A program made the translations under genes and the position numbers. Below the pieces are notes generated by a model. That model ran no database searches and had not been told where the DNA came from. It worked only from the letters and a program-made list of their open reading frames with translations. Below are positions 1-12,400 of a stretch of DNA of 64,000 nt, piece after piece (positions within the stretch are counted from its first letter, which is position 1; every line of letters starts with the position of its first letter). The stretch comes from Antedon mediterranea (Eukaryota > Echinodermata > Crinoidea > Comatulida > Antedonidae): NCBI RefSeq assembly GCF_964355755.1, contig NC_092679.1, forward strand, positions 4,836,001-4,900,000. Direction: 5' to 3'.

Positions 1-473
1 TTGCTTACAGTTAGGCCTTTCTTTGTGAAATATCATTCATATGTCAAAAGTAAAGCTGTGTTCATCCTTCAATATGTGGGAAACTAGGTGTTCGCAATTT
101 AGATATACATCAATTAATACAGTTCAATAGAATAAGTCAATATTAAATATTTTCAATGAATATTATTTTATTTCAATTGCTGTTATTTTTTGTGTTTTCA
201 ATGGGTTTCCATTTTTGGCAATATAGGCCTTATATTTCATTTCCAAAAACAATAAAACTATCCTATGTTGTAACCAACTCCCCTTGTCCGATTATTCATT
301 TGATAACAATTAAGGTACATAATTTATATCTGACTATTAAAAAAATTAGAACTGACTTTTTGTTAATATTATTTTGCTTCTATTTGAGTAAAGGCTGCGT
401 TATATCACTTGTTATGTGACATTAAAATGGCATATTAAAACATACATCTTTAACATTGCTTTTGTGTAATTAG
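1..473 (+). other. Relic of receptor 5' flank (third paralogous copy)
   Basis: No gene. Bases about 195-400 resemble the promoter-proximal DNA found upstream of both receptor copies (about 3100-3260, 22640-22800 and 22895-23110): the same run of CAATAAAACTATCCT, then a CCCCTTGTCCGA-like block, then ATTCATTTGATAAC. It leads directly into a broken LDLa exon without a recognisable signal-peptide exon. I read it as the 5' edge of an older, decayed third receptor copy. Confidence 0.5.
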
Positions 474-586
474 GTAACGAATGTAACCCCGGAAAATGTC
501 AGTGTCGTTTTGGAAACTGCATAGCCAAAGGTTTATATGTGATATTGTCGAGGATTGCGGTGATGGCAGCGATGAAATTAATTGCT
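474..586 (+). pseudogene. Frameshifted LDL-receptor class A exon
   Basis: A splice acceptor (TTAG) precedes NECNPGKCQCRFGNCIAKGL, closely matching the first LDLa module of the two intact receptors. After GGTTTA one base is missing. The continuation, with cysteine, DCGDGSDE and a final NC before a GTAAGC donor, is readable only in the next frame. The exon is 113 nt, whereas intact LDLa exons here are multiples of three. It therefore cannot be spliced in frame as a phase 1-1 cassette and is a pseudo-exon of a third receptor copy. Confidence 0.75.
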
Positions 587-1985
587 GTAAGCATTTTAAC
601 ACACTACCCTCGGTTACATTATCATATAACTAGTGCCAGGGTTGTAACTCACTACAGTTTCAATTAAACTCCCTAAGCCGTAAAGGAGACTTTAATAGTT
701 TATAAGCATGATAAATAAATTAGTAAATAGTTTATCCATCCTGTTGAAATAAAATTGAAAATAAAATTTATATAAATAAGCATTCGTATGGTAAATAAAT
801 TTATACGTCCAGATGATAGTTTTCAGACAAATATCTATACTTATATGACTATATCAAGGTCAAAGGTCATCCCAGTATGCCATCTAAAATATACTAATAA
901 TATCTTAAATATAATAGGTATTTAAAAAAAGAATGTACAAGTACATGACCCTTAAGATTCCGAATAGCACATTTAATTTTTCATCTTACCCTGGGGTCAC
1001 TGGGTCACAATATAAAAACATTCAAATAAATGTGCATAAGTATTATTACTAAAAACATAGCATATACAGTATATATAGACATTGCATCAGATTGATGTCT
1101 GCACACTGCGCCACACACCTTTCCACCCTGAGATTACTAGGTCACTGATCATACCTTAAACATTTTGAACAAATTGAATATGGATCATCAGTAGGTCACT
1201 TTACACCCTACCGTATAGCTTATAGCTTATTTATTAATAAAAAAAAACCCCTCCATTTTTACCCCTGTTACAAACGCTCAGTAAGTACCCTTACATTTCT
1301 GAAATATTGGTCACAAACATTTCTAAATAATTCTTGGGTGTGAATCTATTCAATGGGCTTAATTGTAAGATGTTTTTGCCATACACTGGACCAGTTCTCG
1401 CAAAGTATACTTAGTAAATATCATAATGACAGGTCCAGTTCCTCTCCCTTACTTACTGTATATTTAGTTCACATGGTCTCTGTATTCTTAATACAAATAA
1501 TATGTAATCTTTCATTTACATAGGGTATCTATTTGAAATGTCTTATACTTGCATCAAATCCATCTTCCATCAATTTGGTTTGACCTTTTTTTTGTTAGGC
1601 CATGATGGTAATTAGATCACTTTGCAAATGTAATTCTTTATTTACCAATCAAGACATTTGCTGTGTAATATTACTTTTTCCCAAATTTTTTTTAAACATT
1701 TCACAATGTATAGTTTGACTGTTTAACACTTAGTTACTGTGTCATTTTTACAGTTACAAATTTGTTTTGAAGGGGTTAAAGAAATTTTTCACACTTTCAG
1801 ATAATTTTAGTTTAAATACTTCAAACAACCAGCCAGGATTTATTGCTTTTTTGTTTGGCATTTAGCCAAAAAAACCCCAAATATAATAAAATGTAATTAT
1901 TTAAAATTAAATGACCTTTTCTAATAATTTAGAGTTTTTCTAAATAGATATGATATGTTCATCAGGTACATCATCCAAATTCAAA
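587..1985. other. Non-coding AT-rich stretch, start of duplicated unit
   Basis: No ORF or splice-consistent exon is recognised. It contains several 'aggtcaaaggtca'-like words and, at about 1396-1460 and 1773-1855, sequence that reappears at about 21,867-21,930 and 22,240-22,320. That places the left edge of the receptor segmental duplication near 1,390. Confidence 0.5.
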
Positions 1986-2830
1986 TGAATTCACTTCATA
2001 TTAGAATATTTAATATGGTAAGGTAATGACATTTTATCTTGACCCTAATAAAATCTTTAAGGGCATATCTATATTTGTATTAAATACATTCTTTTCAAAA
2101 TACCTGATGTTTTGAGAGATAATTAGCATATTTTATATGGCATAACTAGATGACATTTGACCTTCAACTCAATTGCATTATTCTGAATCTTTAGGGTCAT
2201 ATTTATATTAAATACTTCCTTATTAAAAATACCTGATGTTTTGAGATATAATTAAACATTATCATAAGTTATAGGTGTTAATAGATGACATTTAACCTTG
2301 ACCCTAAATCAACTCAATTGCATTATTCTGAATCGTTAGGGTCATGCTTATATTTGTAATTTATAGTTTTACAATATCCTTATTCAAAATACCTAATGGA
2401 TTAAGAGATAATTAGCATATTTAGAGGCCGTACTAGAATGAACTTTGACCTTGACTCTAAAGAAAATCAAAAGCATTATTCTGAATCTTTGGGGTCACGT
2501 TTATATTTGTACTTATACATTCTTATTCAAAATAACTAATGGATTAATTAGCATATTTAGAGGCCGTACTAGAATGAACTTTGACCTTGACCTTAAAGAA
2601 AAATCAAAAACATTAATCTAAATCTTTGGGGGTCACGTTTATATTTGTACTTTGACATTCTTATTCAAAATAACTAATGGATTAACAGATAATTAGCATA
2701 TCTTAGATGCCATACTGGAATGACTTTTGACCTTGGCCCCAAAGACAAATCAAATACATTAATCTGAATATTTAGGGTCATATTTATATCTGTGTTTAAT
2801 ACATTCTTATACCAAATTCCTTATGGTTTA
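1986..2830. repeat. Tandem repeat, about 6 copies of 120-150 bp
   Basis: The block containing TTGACCTTGACCCTAAA, then a stretch like CATTATTCTGAATCTTT, GGGTCA, and ATTCTTATTCAAAATA recurs at spacings of roughly 120-150 bp (units near 2036, 2158, 2293, 2446, 2582 and 2728). The copies are diverged. The array is missing from the paralogous position in copy 2, where sequence equivalent to about 1855 joins directly to sequence equivalent to about 2786. Confidence 0.7.
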
Positions 2831-2849
2831 AGAGATAATTGGGGTCAAA

Positions 2850-3423
2850 GTTGTAAATTGGCAGCGATTTTGATTTTATGCAAATTAGGTCATTTAAAAT
2901 GGGCAGATCAGGGTAGATTTTGGATATAGTAATATATGTATATAATTGAGCATGTTTCTGCAAAAAAACTAACTTTTGCAATTTGTTTGACTCTAAATGT
3001 AGTATTTAAAAAATAATAACCAGATAATGGCCTTCTAAATACATAGTAAATTTACATTTGAATGGCAGATTGTCTTATCTTGTACTCTCGTTTGTCAGTG
3101 TAAATTGTGCTTTCAATGAGTTTCTTATTCTAAACAATAAAACTATCCTAAACCCCTTTTCCGACTATTCATTTGATAACCATTAGGGGACATAATGTGT
3201 GTGATATATAGTCATCCATTACCAACATAAAAATTGACTTATTGTCGACGGCTGCATTATAAAACATCAGTGTGTACTTAGAGAGTAGCTAGGCGTAAAC
3301 AAATGGAGTGGGGTTTTGGCAATTTAGTGATGGTTATTTTGTTTTTTATTACTCCTATGTAGTAAACCCAGGTGTAGGCATACGGATGCTGGTAGATTTA
3401 TTTTGTACACGTGTGACGTCATA
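2850..3423 (+). promoter_or_regulatory. Candidate 5' flank of receptor copy 1
   Basis: This is the non-coding DNA directly upstream of the signal-peptide exon. It is strongly conserved with the copy-2 flank, where part of it is itself duplicated. No TATA box or initiator can be assigned confidently. Conservation may simply reflect recent duplication, so promoter function is inferred from position only. Confidence 0.3.
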
Positions 3424-6400
3424 ATGTTGAGATTTGTTTTTTATTTTGTCGGCCTATATTATGCCATTGGTAAGTGTATTAATAATAATTTTCTAATTTT
3501 CAGGATTCATAACATTTAAAACTAACATAAAAGTTTAACATTAAACAATTCTCTCACATAGGCTACGGCCACAAATATACATAAGAAGCTACTTTTCTAA
3601 TTTTTACTGTTTTGCTTTTTTGAAGGCAATGAATGTAAGCCCGGACAATATCAATGTCGGATGGGAAACTGCATAGACAAAGGTCGTATATGTGCTACTG
3701 ACGACACTTGTGATGATCAAAACTGTTGTGAGTGTTGTTAACACAGTTTTATTGGTTACGAATAAGTATACGAATTTAGAACGAAGGTATAAGTTTAAGG
3801 TTTAGAACATTGCCACTTACTACATGATTTGACAATTGTGTAGATCACAATGAATGAAATCTTCACACTTGCTTTTAGTAATCTTATTATACAAATTGTT
3901 TGCTCTGGTTTGCGCAGAATCGTAGAGAAGCCGCAGTCGCTGTTAGATAATCATGACTATAATATTATATTGCATAAAAATTGTTGTTACAGGGCAGCAT
4001 GTTTGTAATGATGAACAATTCGAATGTTTAAGTGGTGGATGTACACCCAAGGCCTACGTATGCGATGGATATGAACATTGTGACGATGGATCGGATGAAT
4101 TTATGTGCAGTAGGTGTAGTTATTTTTTTTTTAAGAAGGAGGGTATTGTCGATGTCTGTAATTAACCAGGGCCGTAGTAGGCCTATGCTTGGATGATCAA
4201 TCTCTTGTGAATAGTCAAATTACTCTCATGTCTTTGCGTTGCGTTCTAGTGGGAACCAATCTTTACAATTTTAAGCCTGTGTCGCGTGAAAAACAATAAT
4301 TCATTGATTTATGTAATGATAAGATAAGGAAAATGCGTGCGTTCTTCTAAAAATTGGTAAGTATGAGATATATTACTATGATCGTTCGTTTAGATACTGA
4401 CAACGTTAACGATATTTAATGAGAAAATCTCTTTTTTTGGTGAAAATAACTTAAACTAACTTATATAATTATTCAATTCATTCAATTTTGTAGATGTTTA
4501 TGAATGTAATGCATATCAAGTTCGATGTGATTCTAAATGTATTCCAGTATACAATGTGTGTAATGGCTCTCCTGATTGTTGGGATTTTTCAGATGAGGAG
4601 AATTGTCGTAAGTTCATTTCCAATTTGTAGTCCAACCATCAAAATCGTTTTTATTGGTTAAACTATTTTGAAACGGTTTATTTTTTCATCAATTTTGCAG
4701 CTGATGATGAATGTAACGAGTTCCAATTTCGATGTCTAAGCGGACAATGTGTTGGGCAAGTTTATGTATGTGATTTTGTCCCTGATTGTAGAGATTCTTC
4801 AGATGAGCTGAATTGTTGTAAGTTCATTACAACATTTGGAAATACTTTAGTAAATTTAAAAACAATTTGAAATTGGTTTTATGGAGCGAATAGCCGAAGC
4901 TTTACAATATGTTGTATAGTTGTCCATCTGTTTGTGCAGCTTACGTCTACTTGTTTTATAAAGCATCACGTAAATAAAGATAAAAAATTAAAAATAAATC
5001 ACAGGCTTTAGTTATTGGATTAAACTAATGCAGTAATATGCGAGTGTTCTTGCTGCTGTATTACAAGTATGTAGTAGGTCTACAGTTAGACTCGTTTTTA
5101 AATGGCTTGCGCTAATCGTCGGCTAGACTCTATCGAGTGACAGCTCTTATCAACACATTATTGGTCGCATTGTAACTCTAAACTAATCCACATTACTGGC
5201 ATAAATACCATCTTGTCTTTGTAGATGTCCATGAGTGCAGTGAATTTGAATTCCGATGTCTAAATGGTCAATGTATTAATGCTTTAAATAAATGTGATGA
5301 CGTCATCAACTGTAATGACTATTCAGATGAGGAGAATTGTTGTAAGTTGATATTTGGAACACTGTATTAGTTAAAATTACGCTCTCTTACCAATGTGTCA
5401 CAAAACCTCGTGCAAACGTAAGTAAATTATCTCGCCTAAGGATACAAGCAATGCGGCAAGATTTGGATTCGAACCTCGATCTCACGTCCAACACACTGCG
5501 CCCTTATTCGTGCATTATGACATTCAGTAAAATATTTTTTTATTTTTTTGAATTCCGAAAGACAACCTCTACCGCACTGAACTAGCAGTAACGACAGGAT
5601 CACGTTCAATTGACAGTGAGTATTCAAAACAAAAAATAAATGCTACATAATAAATATATACCAATCTATATTATATAATAAATGTATTTTAATTGTCATT
5701 TTCATGACTAAAGAAATTGAGTAGTTTTTTAGGCCTCCTGGTTATTTTTCAGTATTATATTCTTTTTACATTGCGACAATTACACAATTATATTAAAAGT
5801 ATTTGTTTTTGTCACAACACCACTAAAGTTTGGGTATGTAGGACGCAACGCACGGGCGTAAGCGCACTTGCGACACGATCAGTTCCACGCCCATTAACAG
5901 ACACCGCGCGCTGAGGACAATATGTACATAGTACAGTATTATTGGTATTTTTCGCAGCCAGACATAAGATCAAAGGACTGTTACGAGTTCTTATCTTGGC
6001 AAGACAAGCTCAGTGTTCTGTTAGATTACCTTTGCAAAACCAATCAGCGTTAAATAGGCCTACCCTAATTTTAAGAAAACATACAAATATCATTTTTTTT
6101 CTTTTGTGTGTAAGGCAGTCGATGTAGGCCAGACCAGTTCAGTTGTGGACAGAGGAACTGTATATCTATAGGTTTGATATGTGATTCGAGAAATGATTGT
6201 GGTGATGGTAGTGACGAAAGTAACTGTGGTAAGTAATTCACCTTCGTTACGCGATACAACGCAAGGACGTGGTGGCAAGGGTTAACTGACCAATGGTAAA
6301 CGAAAGTCCCTTTGAGAAAGCAGTAAATCTGGAACATCACCACTCGGACAATCATGGCAGCATTCCTTCTAGACATTGCAAGGTTAATGTTGGCTAAATA

Positions 6401-9400
6401 AAAATTGTAAAAATAATTTAAACCAAAAAAAGTTTGACCGGGGTTCGACACCATGATGCTTCTTTTTAAAACAGATAATGGGTTTATTTACTCGTGCCGT
6501 TTTACCCAAATGAAATTACCTCATAAAATATTCCGGATTGAATATATGTTTAATTTCACAGCGCAACATGTTTGTAATGAGCAACAAGTGACATGCGCAG
6601 TTGGATGTAAGCACAAGGCGGCTGTATGTAATTTTTTGGCAGATTGCCCGGATGGAGCGGATGAGCGCAATTGTAGTAAGTTTACTCTTTTGCATTATCA
6701 TATTAATTATAGTATGAATCCTGAGAGAGGTCAATGAGGTTAGGAGAAACAAGGACATGGGACATCCGAAAAGGGCAGTAACATGCAAAATGGGCAGGAA
6801 TAAACACGGGGCAAGAATGAACACTTGGCAGGACTGAACACGGGGCCAGAAGATAGGCAGCAACATGGGATAAAAATAAACATGGCTTAGACAGGAATGA
6901 AGATGAGACAGGAAAGAAGACGGATCAGGAATGAATATGTGACAGGAATGAACACGGGTCAGAAAAAAACATGGGATAGGAATGAAAACGGAGAGATGGG
7001 TGGCAGCAGGGCCAGGTATAAGCACGAGGCAGAATAAACATGGGATGGAATGAAGATGAGACAGGAATGAAAACGGGTCAGGAATGAATGTGTGACAGGA
7101 ATGAACACGGGTCAGGAAACAACATGGGACAGGAATGAAAACAGGGAGATGGATGGTAGCAGGGGCAGGGATAAGCACGGGGCAGGGATAAGCACGGGGC
7201 AGAATAAACATGGGATCGGAATGAAGATTGGACAGAAATAAACATGGGACAGGAATGATCATGGGACAGGAATGAAAACGGGAAGATAGGCAGCAGCACG
7301 AGGTAAGAATAAACACGAGGCAGAATAAACATGGGACAGAAATGAACAGGGTTCAGGAATGAACACGTGGCAAGAATGAACACGGGGCAGAATAAACACG
7401 TAAACATGTGACAGAAAATGAACACGGGACAGGAATGAACACGGGGCAAGAAGATTGGGAAGCAATAAGTGAAAACAGGGAGTTTGTTGTCCAATATATT
7501 AACTGTTGGCCAGGTATTATCTTATTGAATAATAGATTTTTGAACTTTGTTAATCAATAGATTATGGTGAATGTAATGAATATCAGTTCGATTGTGGATA
7601 TTGCATACCCAAGGCAATGGTGTGCATAGCTCAATGCAGTCTCGGATTGTTCTGCAGCAGTGGTAAGTAACTATGATTACAAGCTCTTTTTTAAATGAAA
7701 TTGAAGTTGCATAGGTTGGTTACGTTTACTTCTTCTACGTATAAATGCAAAAAAATACACCAGTTAAAAAACCTATAGGAGGTCAAGTTAAATAAACTGT
7801 GAAACCTATTGAAGTTATATCTGAGGTGTATCGATGCTATATTGAAGCTATCAACGCAGAGGTATAAAGCGTGGTTCCCACTAGAACGCAACGCAGCGAC
7901 GTATCGACGAAACAGTGCTGCAAACATCACGCTACAGCATGGTCCACACTATTGTCTTAAGCGTGGTTCCCACTAGCGACGCAACGCAAGGACGTAACGC
8001 AACGCAAGTGATTGATTGATTGAAATATATATTTATACTGGGTAACCTCTTCAGTCAAAGACTGGTCTCCCAGAGGGCCCAGTTGGTGATCAGTGGCTGT
8101 GATGTACTAATACACCGGGGTAACCCCCTACTCGTCTCGAAAGATGTACTAGGTTCTTTAAAGTGCACACGAGCAAGTTGTGTACACTGGACCTACGGTT
8201 TATAGTCCTTATCCGAGAAGACTCGTTCTACCACCAGAACCATGGAGTGAGTGAGCCTCGAACCTCTGCCGATGTTATGGCTACGTGATTACGGTTCCAC
8301 TGTCTTAACCGCTCGGCCACTCACCCAGTGAATTGACCAATCACAAGCGATGGCTTATTCCCGTGTGATTGCTAACCGTCTGTAACTTCGCTTGTCATTG
8401 GTTAAAACGCTTGCGTTGCGTTTACGTCCTTGCGTTACGTTCTAGTGGGAACCACGCTTTACGTTGCGTGGGCTGCGTTACGTTGCGTCGCTAGTGGGAA
8501 CAATGCTTTAGAGAGAGACCGTACAGTACAATAAAATATAGAAAACATTACATTTTTTAGGTAACTATGAGTGTAATGAATTCCAATATCGATGTACAAG
8601 TGGACAATGTATTGTTGAAAACTCAGTATGCAATAACATTAATGATTGTGAAGACAATTCAGATGAAGAAAACTGTCGTAAGCAAAAACATAGACATCAT
8701 TTAATAAAATCTCTACTAAAATAATATCAAACCACACAATAGTTTCGGAAGAGAAAGGAATTAATATGCATGTTCTGAACCAGAGCCGTAAACCAGCAGG
8801 CGCTGGAAACGTTTCAATCTAACCACTTTTTTACAGGACACACTACAAAAACACATTTTTTTTGTATAGTACCTGTAGTATTAATAATTATCTTATAACC
8901 CAACTACCTTTAAATGATAAAAAAGAAACAACAAATTAAGTACCCTTTCTTATTTGTGGTGTAAATAGTCCACAAATAATGTTATAACCCACGACAACCA
9001 TCTTTAAAATGATTTTAACACATTGCAACATTTATGTAATTTGTTTTAGACATTTGTAAAGGTTCTAAAGAAAGAACTTACAGTAAGTTCCAAGAATTAC
9101 AATCTTCCTAAATTTCGGTAACAAACTCTACGTTGATTGTAGATATGCTAGAAGTTGAAGATACCGCATCACCATCGAATTCTCTTCTTGGTGTCAGCGG
9201 CAGCACAACAAACTCGAATGAACTTTCTACCCAACAAATAACTTCCATTTTAAATGTTGAAGAAAGAAGAACTGTTAAAGACAACCACGAACTCAATACT
9301 GACCTAACCGTAACCACAGTAACAACAAGTGACTCGACTGAAAACGCCGATGAAGTTACGACCATACAAGAGACAATTCTCTCAACTGACGGTAAGTTCT

Positions 9401-12400
9401 TTTTCTGTAGTCCTACCCTGTCTTGTCGATGATGACATATTCTGATATAATTCATCAAGCGCCATTATTATAACATAGTAAATCAACACGAACCTATAGG
9501 TTATCACAAATCCTACAGAAATAATAGTAATTCAAATTATTTGTTTTATTTCTGTAGGCCTACTGTATAATAGCAAATCAAATTATTAGTTTTATTTCTG
9601 TACTGTATAATTTCACATTATATTTCAGTCAATTTTGAAGCTGAATTACCAAATTTTTCTATTATTGTTGTTTCTGAAACAACAATTGTCAAAGTTTCTA
9701 CTACGGCTAAAGAGAGTGTCAAAGGTCAGTAAAGAAAAATGAGAAGTAAAAATAAGTACGTACTTAAATTAAACATAAATGTAATAGGCTGTACTTTCAG
9801 TTTTCTTAATTTTCATTTACTTATTAATCAACTGCTCGTTAGACTATGATCTAATTGAATTTAAATAGGTAGATTCACTCCAGTGTCTAGTGTACTCCAT
9901 ATAACCCAACTTTGTGAACCCATAGAGCTCGGGAGAAGGTTTTCGAAAATAAAGGCCTAACTAATCGATTTTTCAGATGGACCATACAAACTTGTTGCAA
10001 GATTGACTGAAGCAGAACCAATAAATAAACGGAAAACTGTGTAAGTTTAATGGTAAATGATTGAACGTTAAAGGTTTGAGACTTAACCGGAAACTGAAGA
10101 AATTCGAATTGAGCCCTCCGCGGACCCACGGCAGTCAGCAGTGCAGCGCCTATCAGATCAGCCCCCTACTCTTTGCGAATACTAAGTTCTTTAACATACA
10201 CTATATACACGGGACCAACGGCTTTCCGTCCAATCCGAAGGGCGAGTAAATGAGAGAAAATCATCTTGGTGGATACACTTAGTATGGTAAAGATATGCTC
10301 GGTCACCTATATCTATCACATGCGTCCTATAGTATTTATTACACAATTACTCTAGATCTCCGGAATATACATCACCCGCATTGATTCCAGACGGTCTCCT
10401 ATCGACCAGAATGGCAACCCTTGATCTGACGAGAACCGGTGCTTCAACGCGGTATAATTGAACTATTATTGAATACATTATAATAAAAGACAACCCATTT
10501 TGTTCTTTTACTATAACTATCCAGATCTTCAAGTACTGTCGATATTTTCATAATGTGAACTTACTTAAAAATATTTCTATTATTCTATTATATATAAACT
10601 TCTATTTTCAGAGAAGGAGAATTTCTCCCAAGCGCCTCTGACATTGTGGAAGTTATCGTTTACAACAAAAATAACAAGTCTATCAGTACGGAATGCGAGA
10701 TAGTGTTCAATAATATTACGTTGAAGAATTTAGCTACAGAAAACGAAACGGATATTTTATATTTACCAGTTTGCCATTTTACACATGGAAGACCTAATTC
10801 GTATGTAAACTTATCTTTGTTTATTTTATTATATTACATCATAGTAGGGCAAAATATCTGATGGATTAGTAGGCCTACTATATTTCTTGTAAGGTAAAGG
10901 TGACGATTTTTATTAATTTTAGGACATGGTCAACAGAGGGATGTTTAACGGTGTACCATTACGATTATGTCATCAGTGGTGTGACGTGTACATGCAATCA
11001 CCTGACGTCATTTGTGGTTCTCATGAAACCGAACTATGTGAGATTAAAACTTTACTCAGTCAAATATTTGTTTATGTTGCTATACCAATGTAATATTATA
11101 ACGAAAAACCTGGTGAAACAAATAGAATCGTTAGTTCGTTCGTTCGTTCGTTCGTTTTTATTTCACAATGCATCAAACTTAATATTTTTACATAATAAGT
11201 ATTAAATAAAAAAATGCAAAGCCTGGAAAAGACCAAATAAGCTCAATATAGAGCTTTAAGCCTGGTTTCACCAGTACAAAATACACTAATTAACTAGTAT
11301 ATAGTGATGAATGGTATAGTATTTTTATGATAACAGTTAGTAAATTAAACATATACAAATAGCCATATTTTGTTAAAATTAAAAGATTTGCACGTATCGC
11401 TAGGCAACCATGACAATAAATAAAAAGATGTCACTGAGAAAATATTAATAAGCTATTATTCTTTTAATGGCCTCACTTGACAAAAAACGTCTTTTTTGTA
11501 AAGGTTAAAATGCAAAATACAAAATTAAATACACTTCATTAGTGCCCTAATCATTTTTTTTTTTGGTTATTTAGAAAAAATCACAAAATGAGAAGAGGGC
11601 AATATCTATGCTTACAAACATCACAATTGGAATGTCTAGTGTTTTTCTCATAATAACGCTTATTACGATAATCAGCATAAGGTAAGCTAATTGGAAATTG
11701 CGTCGCTGTTATCGAAAGTAAATCGCGGCATTTTTATCCATAGGCCTGTAAAGCAACAAAAGGCTTATACTATAGGTCCCACTTTTCATAAAATTAGTTT
11801 GAATTCTGTGTCTGTTTAACGTGTTAATATTAATTCTGAATTCAGTCACTACTTCAATTCGATTCCTATAATCAACTTCTTAATTTTAATTGTGAACGAG
11901 TTTGTTTTCTTTTGCCTGTGTTCGTGGAATAAACAAAACTACACACGACAGAGTTAATTCAAATTCATGATGTCTTTTATTATTTTAATATTGGTCATTT
12001 TTTAATTTTAGTTTGTTTAATACACATACTTTGTTATATGTTTTTATTTCAGAGAATTGAGAAATTCCGACAGATATAGGTTGTTACGTCATCTGGTAAT
12101 CGCTTTACTTTTGATGCATTTGTTCTTTCCTTTCTTAAATCTAAATGTGAGTTCTCCCTTTTTTCGGATATAAGTCGTTTTGAAAAGTTTATAGAAACTC
12201 TATGCTGATTCATTTATGATGTTACATTTTTTTATCATTAGAGATTATCATTAACACGATACTCTATAACAAATTTATTTACAGTCTAAAAACTAGTGCA
12301 CATGCAATGCACAGACAAATTGTGACATTTTTTTCCCTAATAGATTCGTAATCAATTTGCGTGTGCTTTCCTTGCTGGATGTCTTCACTACAGCTTGATG

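Larger units (their letters stand above)
7866..8511. mobile_element. Outer MITE with GCGTGGTTCCCACTAG inverted ends (interrupted)
   Basis: The left end (ATAAAGCGTGGTTCCCACTAG, about 7866) and the right end (CTAGTGGGAACAATGCTTTA, about 8511) are inverted relative to each other. The element is interrupted by a second member of the same family. The same outer element lies in copy 2 at about 28,146-28,538, so it predates the segmental duplication. Confidence 0.7.
3626..8677 (+). other. LDLa module block of copy 1 (nine cassette exons)
   Basis: Nine exons of 102-117 nt each encode one LDL-receptor class A module of six cysteines, most with the acidic DCxDxSDE calcium-cage signature. All start and end in phase 1, so any exon can be skipped or duplicated without a frameshift. 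Module 1 ([10 protein letters not shown]...DDQNC) and module 8 ([12 protein letters not shown]...CSLGLFC) lack the DGSDE-type acidic motif and probably do not bind calcium in the usual way. LDLa modules typically bind protein or lipoprotein ligands. Confidence 0.9.

Noticed and set aside
6516-7494. Long minus-strand open frames rich in Pro, Phe, Ile, Cys (also 26,667-27,761)
   Set aside because: They lie wholly in a 20-bp minisatellite within a receptor intron, are open in more than one frame, and have no domain.
9108-9458. Minus-strand 116-residue frame opposite the stalk exon (also 29,953-30,303 and 30,755-31,105)
   Set aside because: Antisense shadow of the Ser/Thr-rich coding exon. Its repetition follows from the exon triplication.
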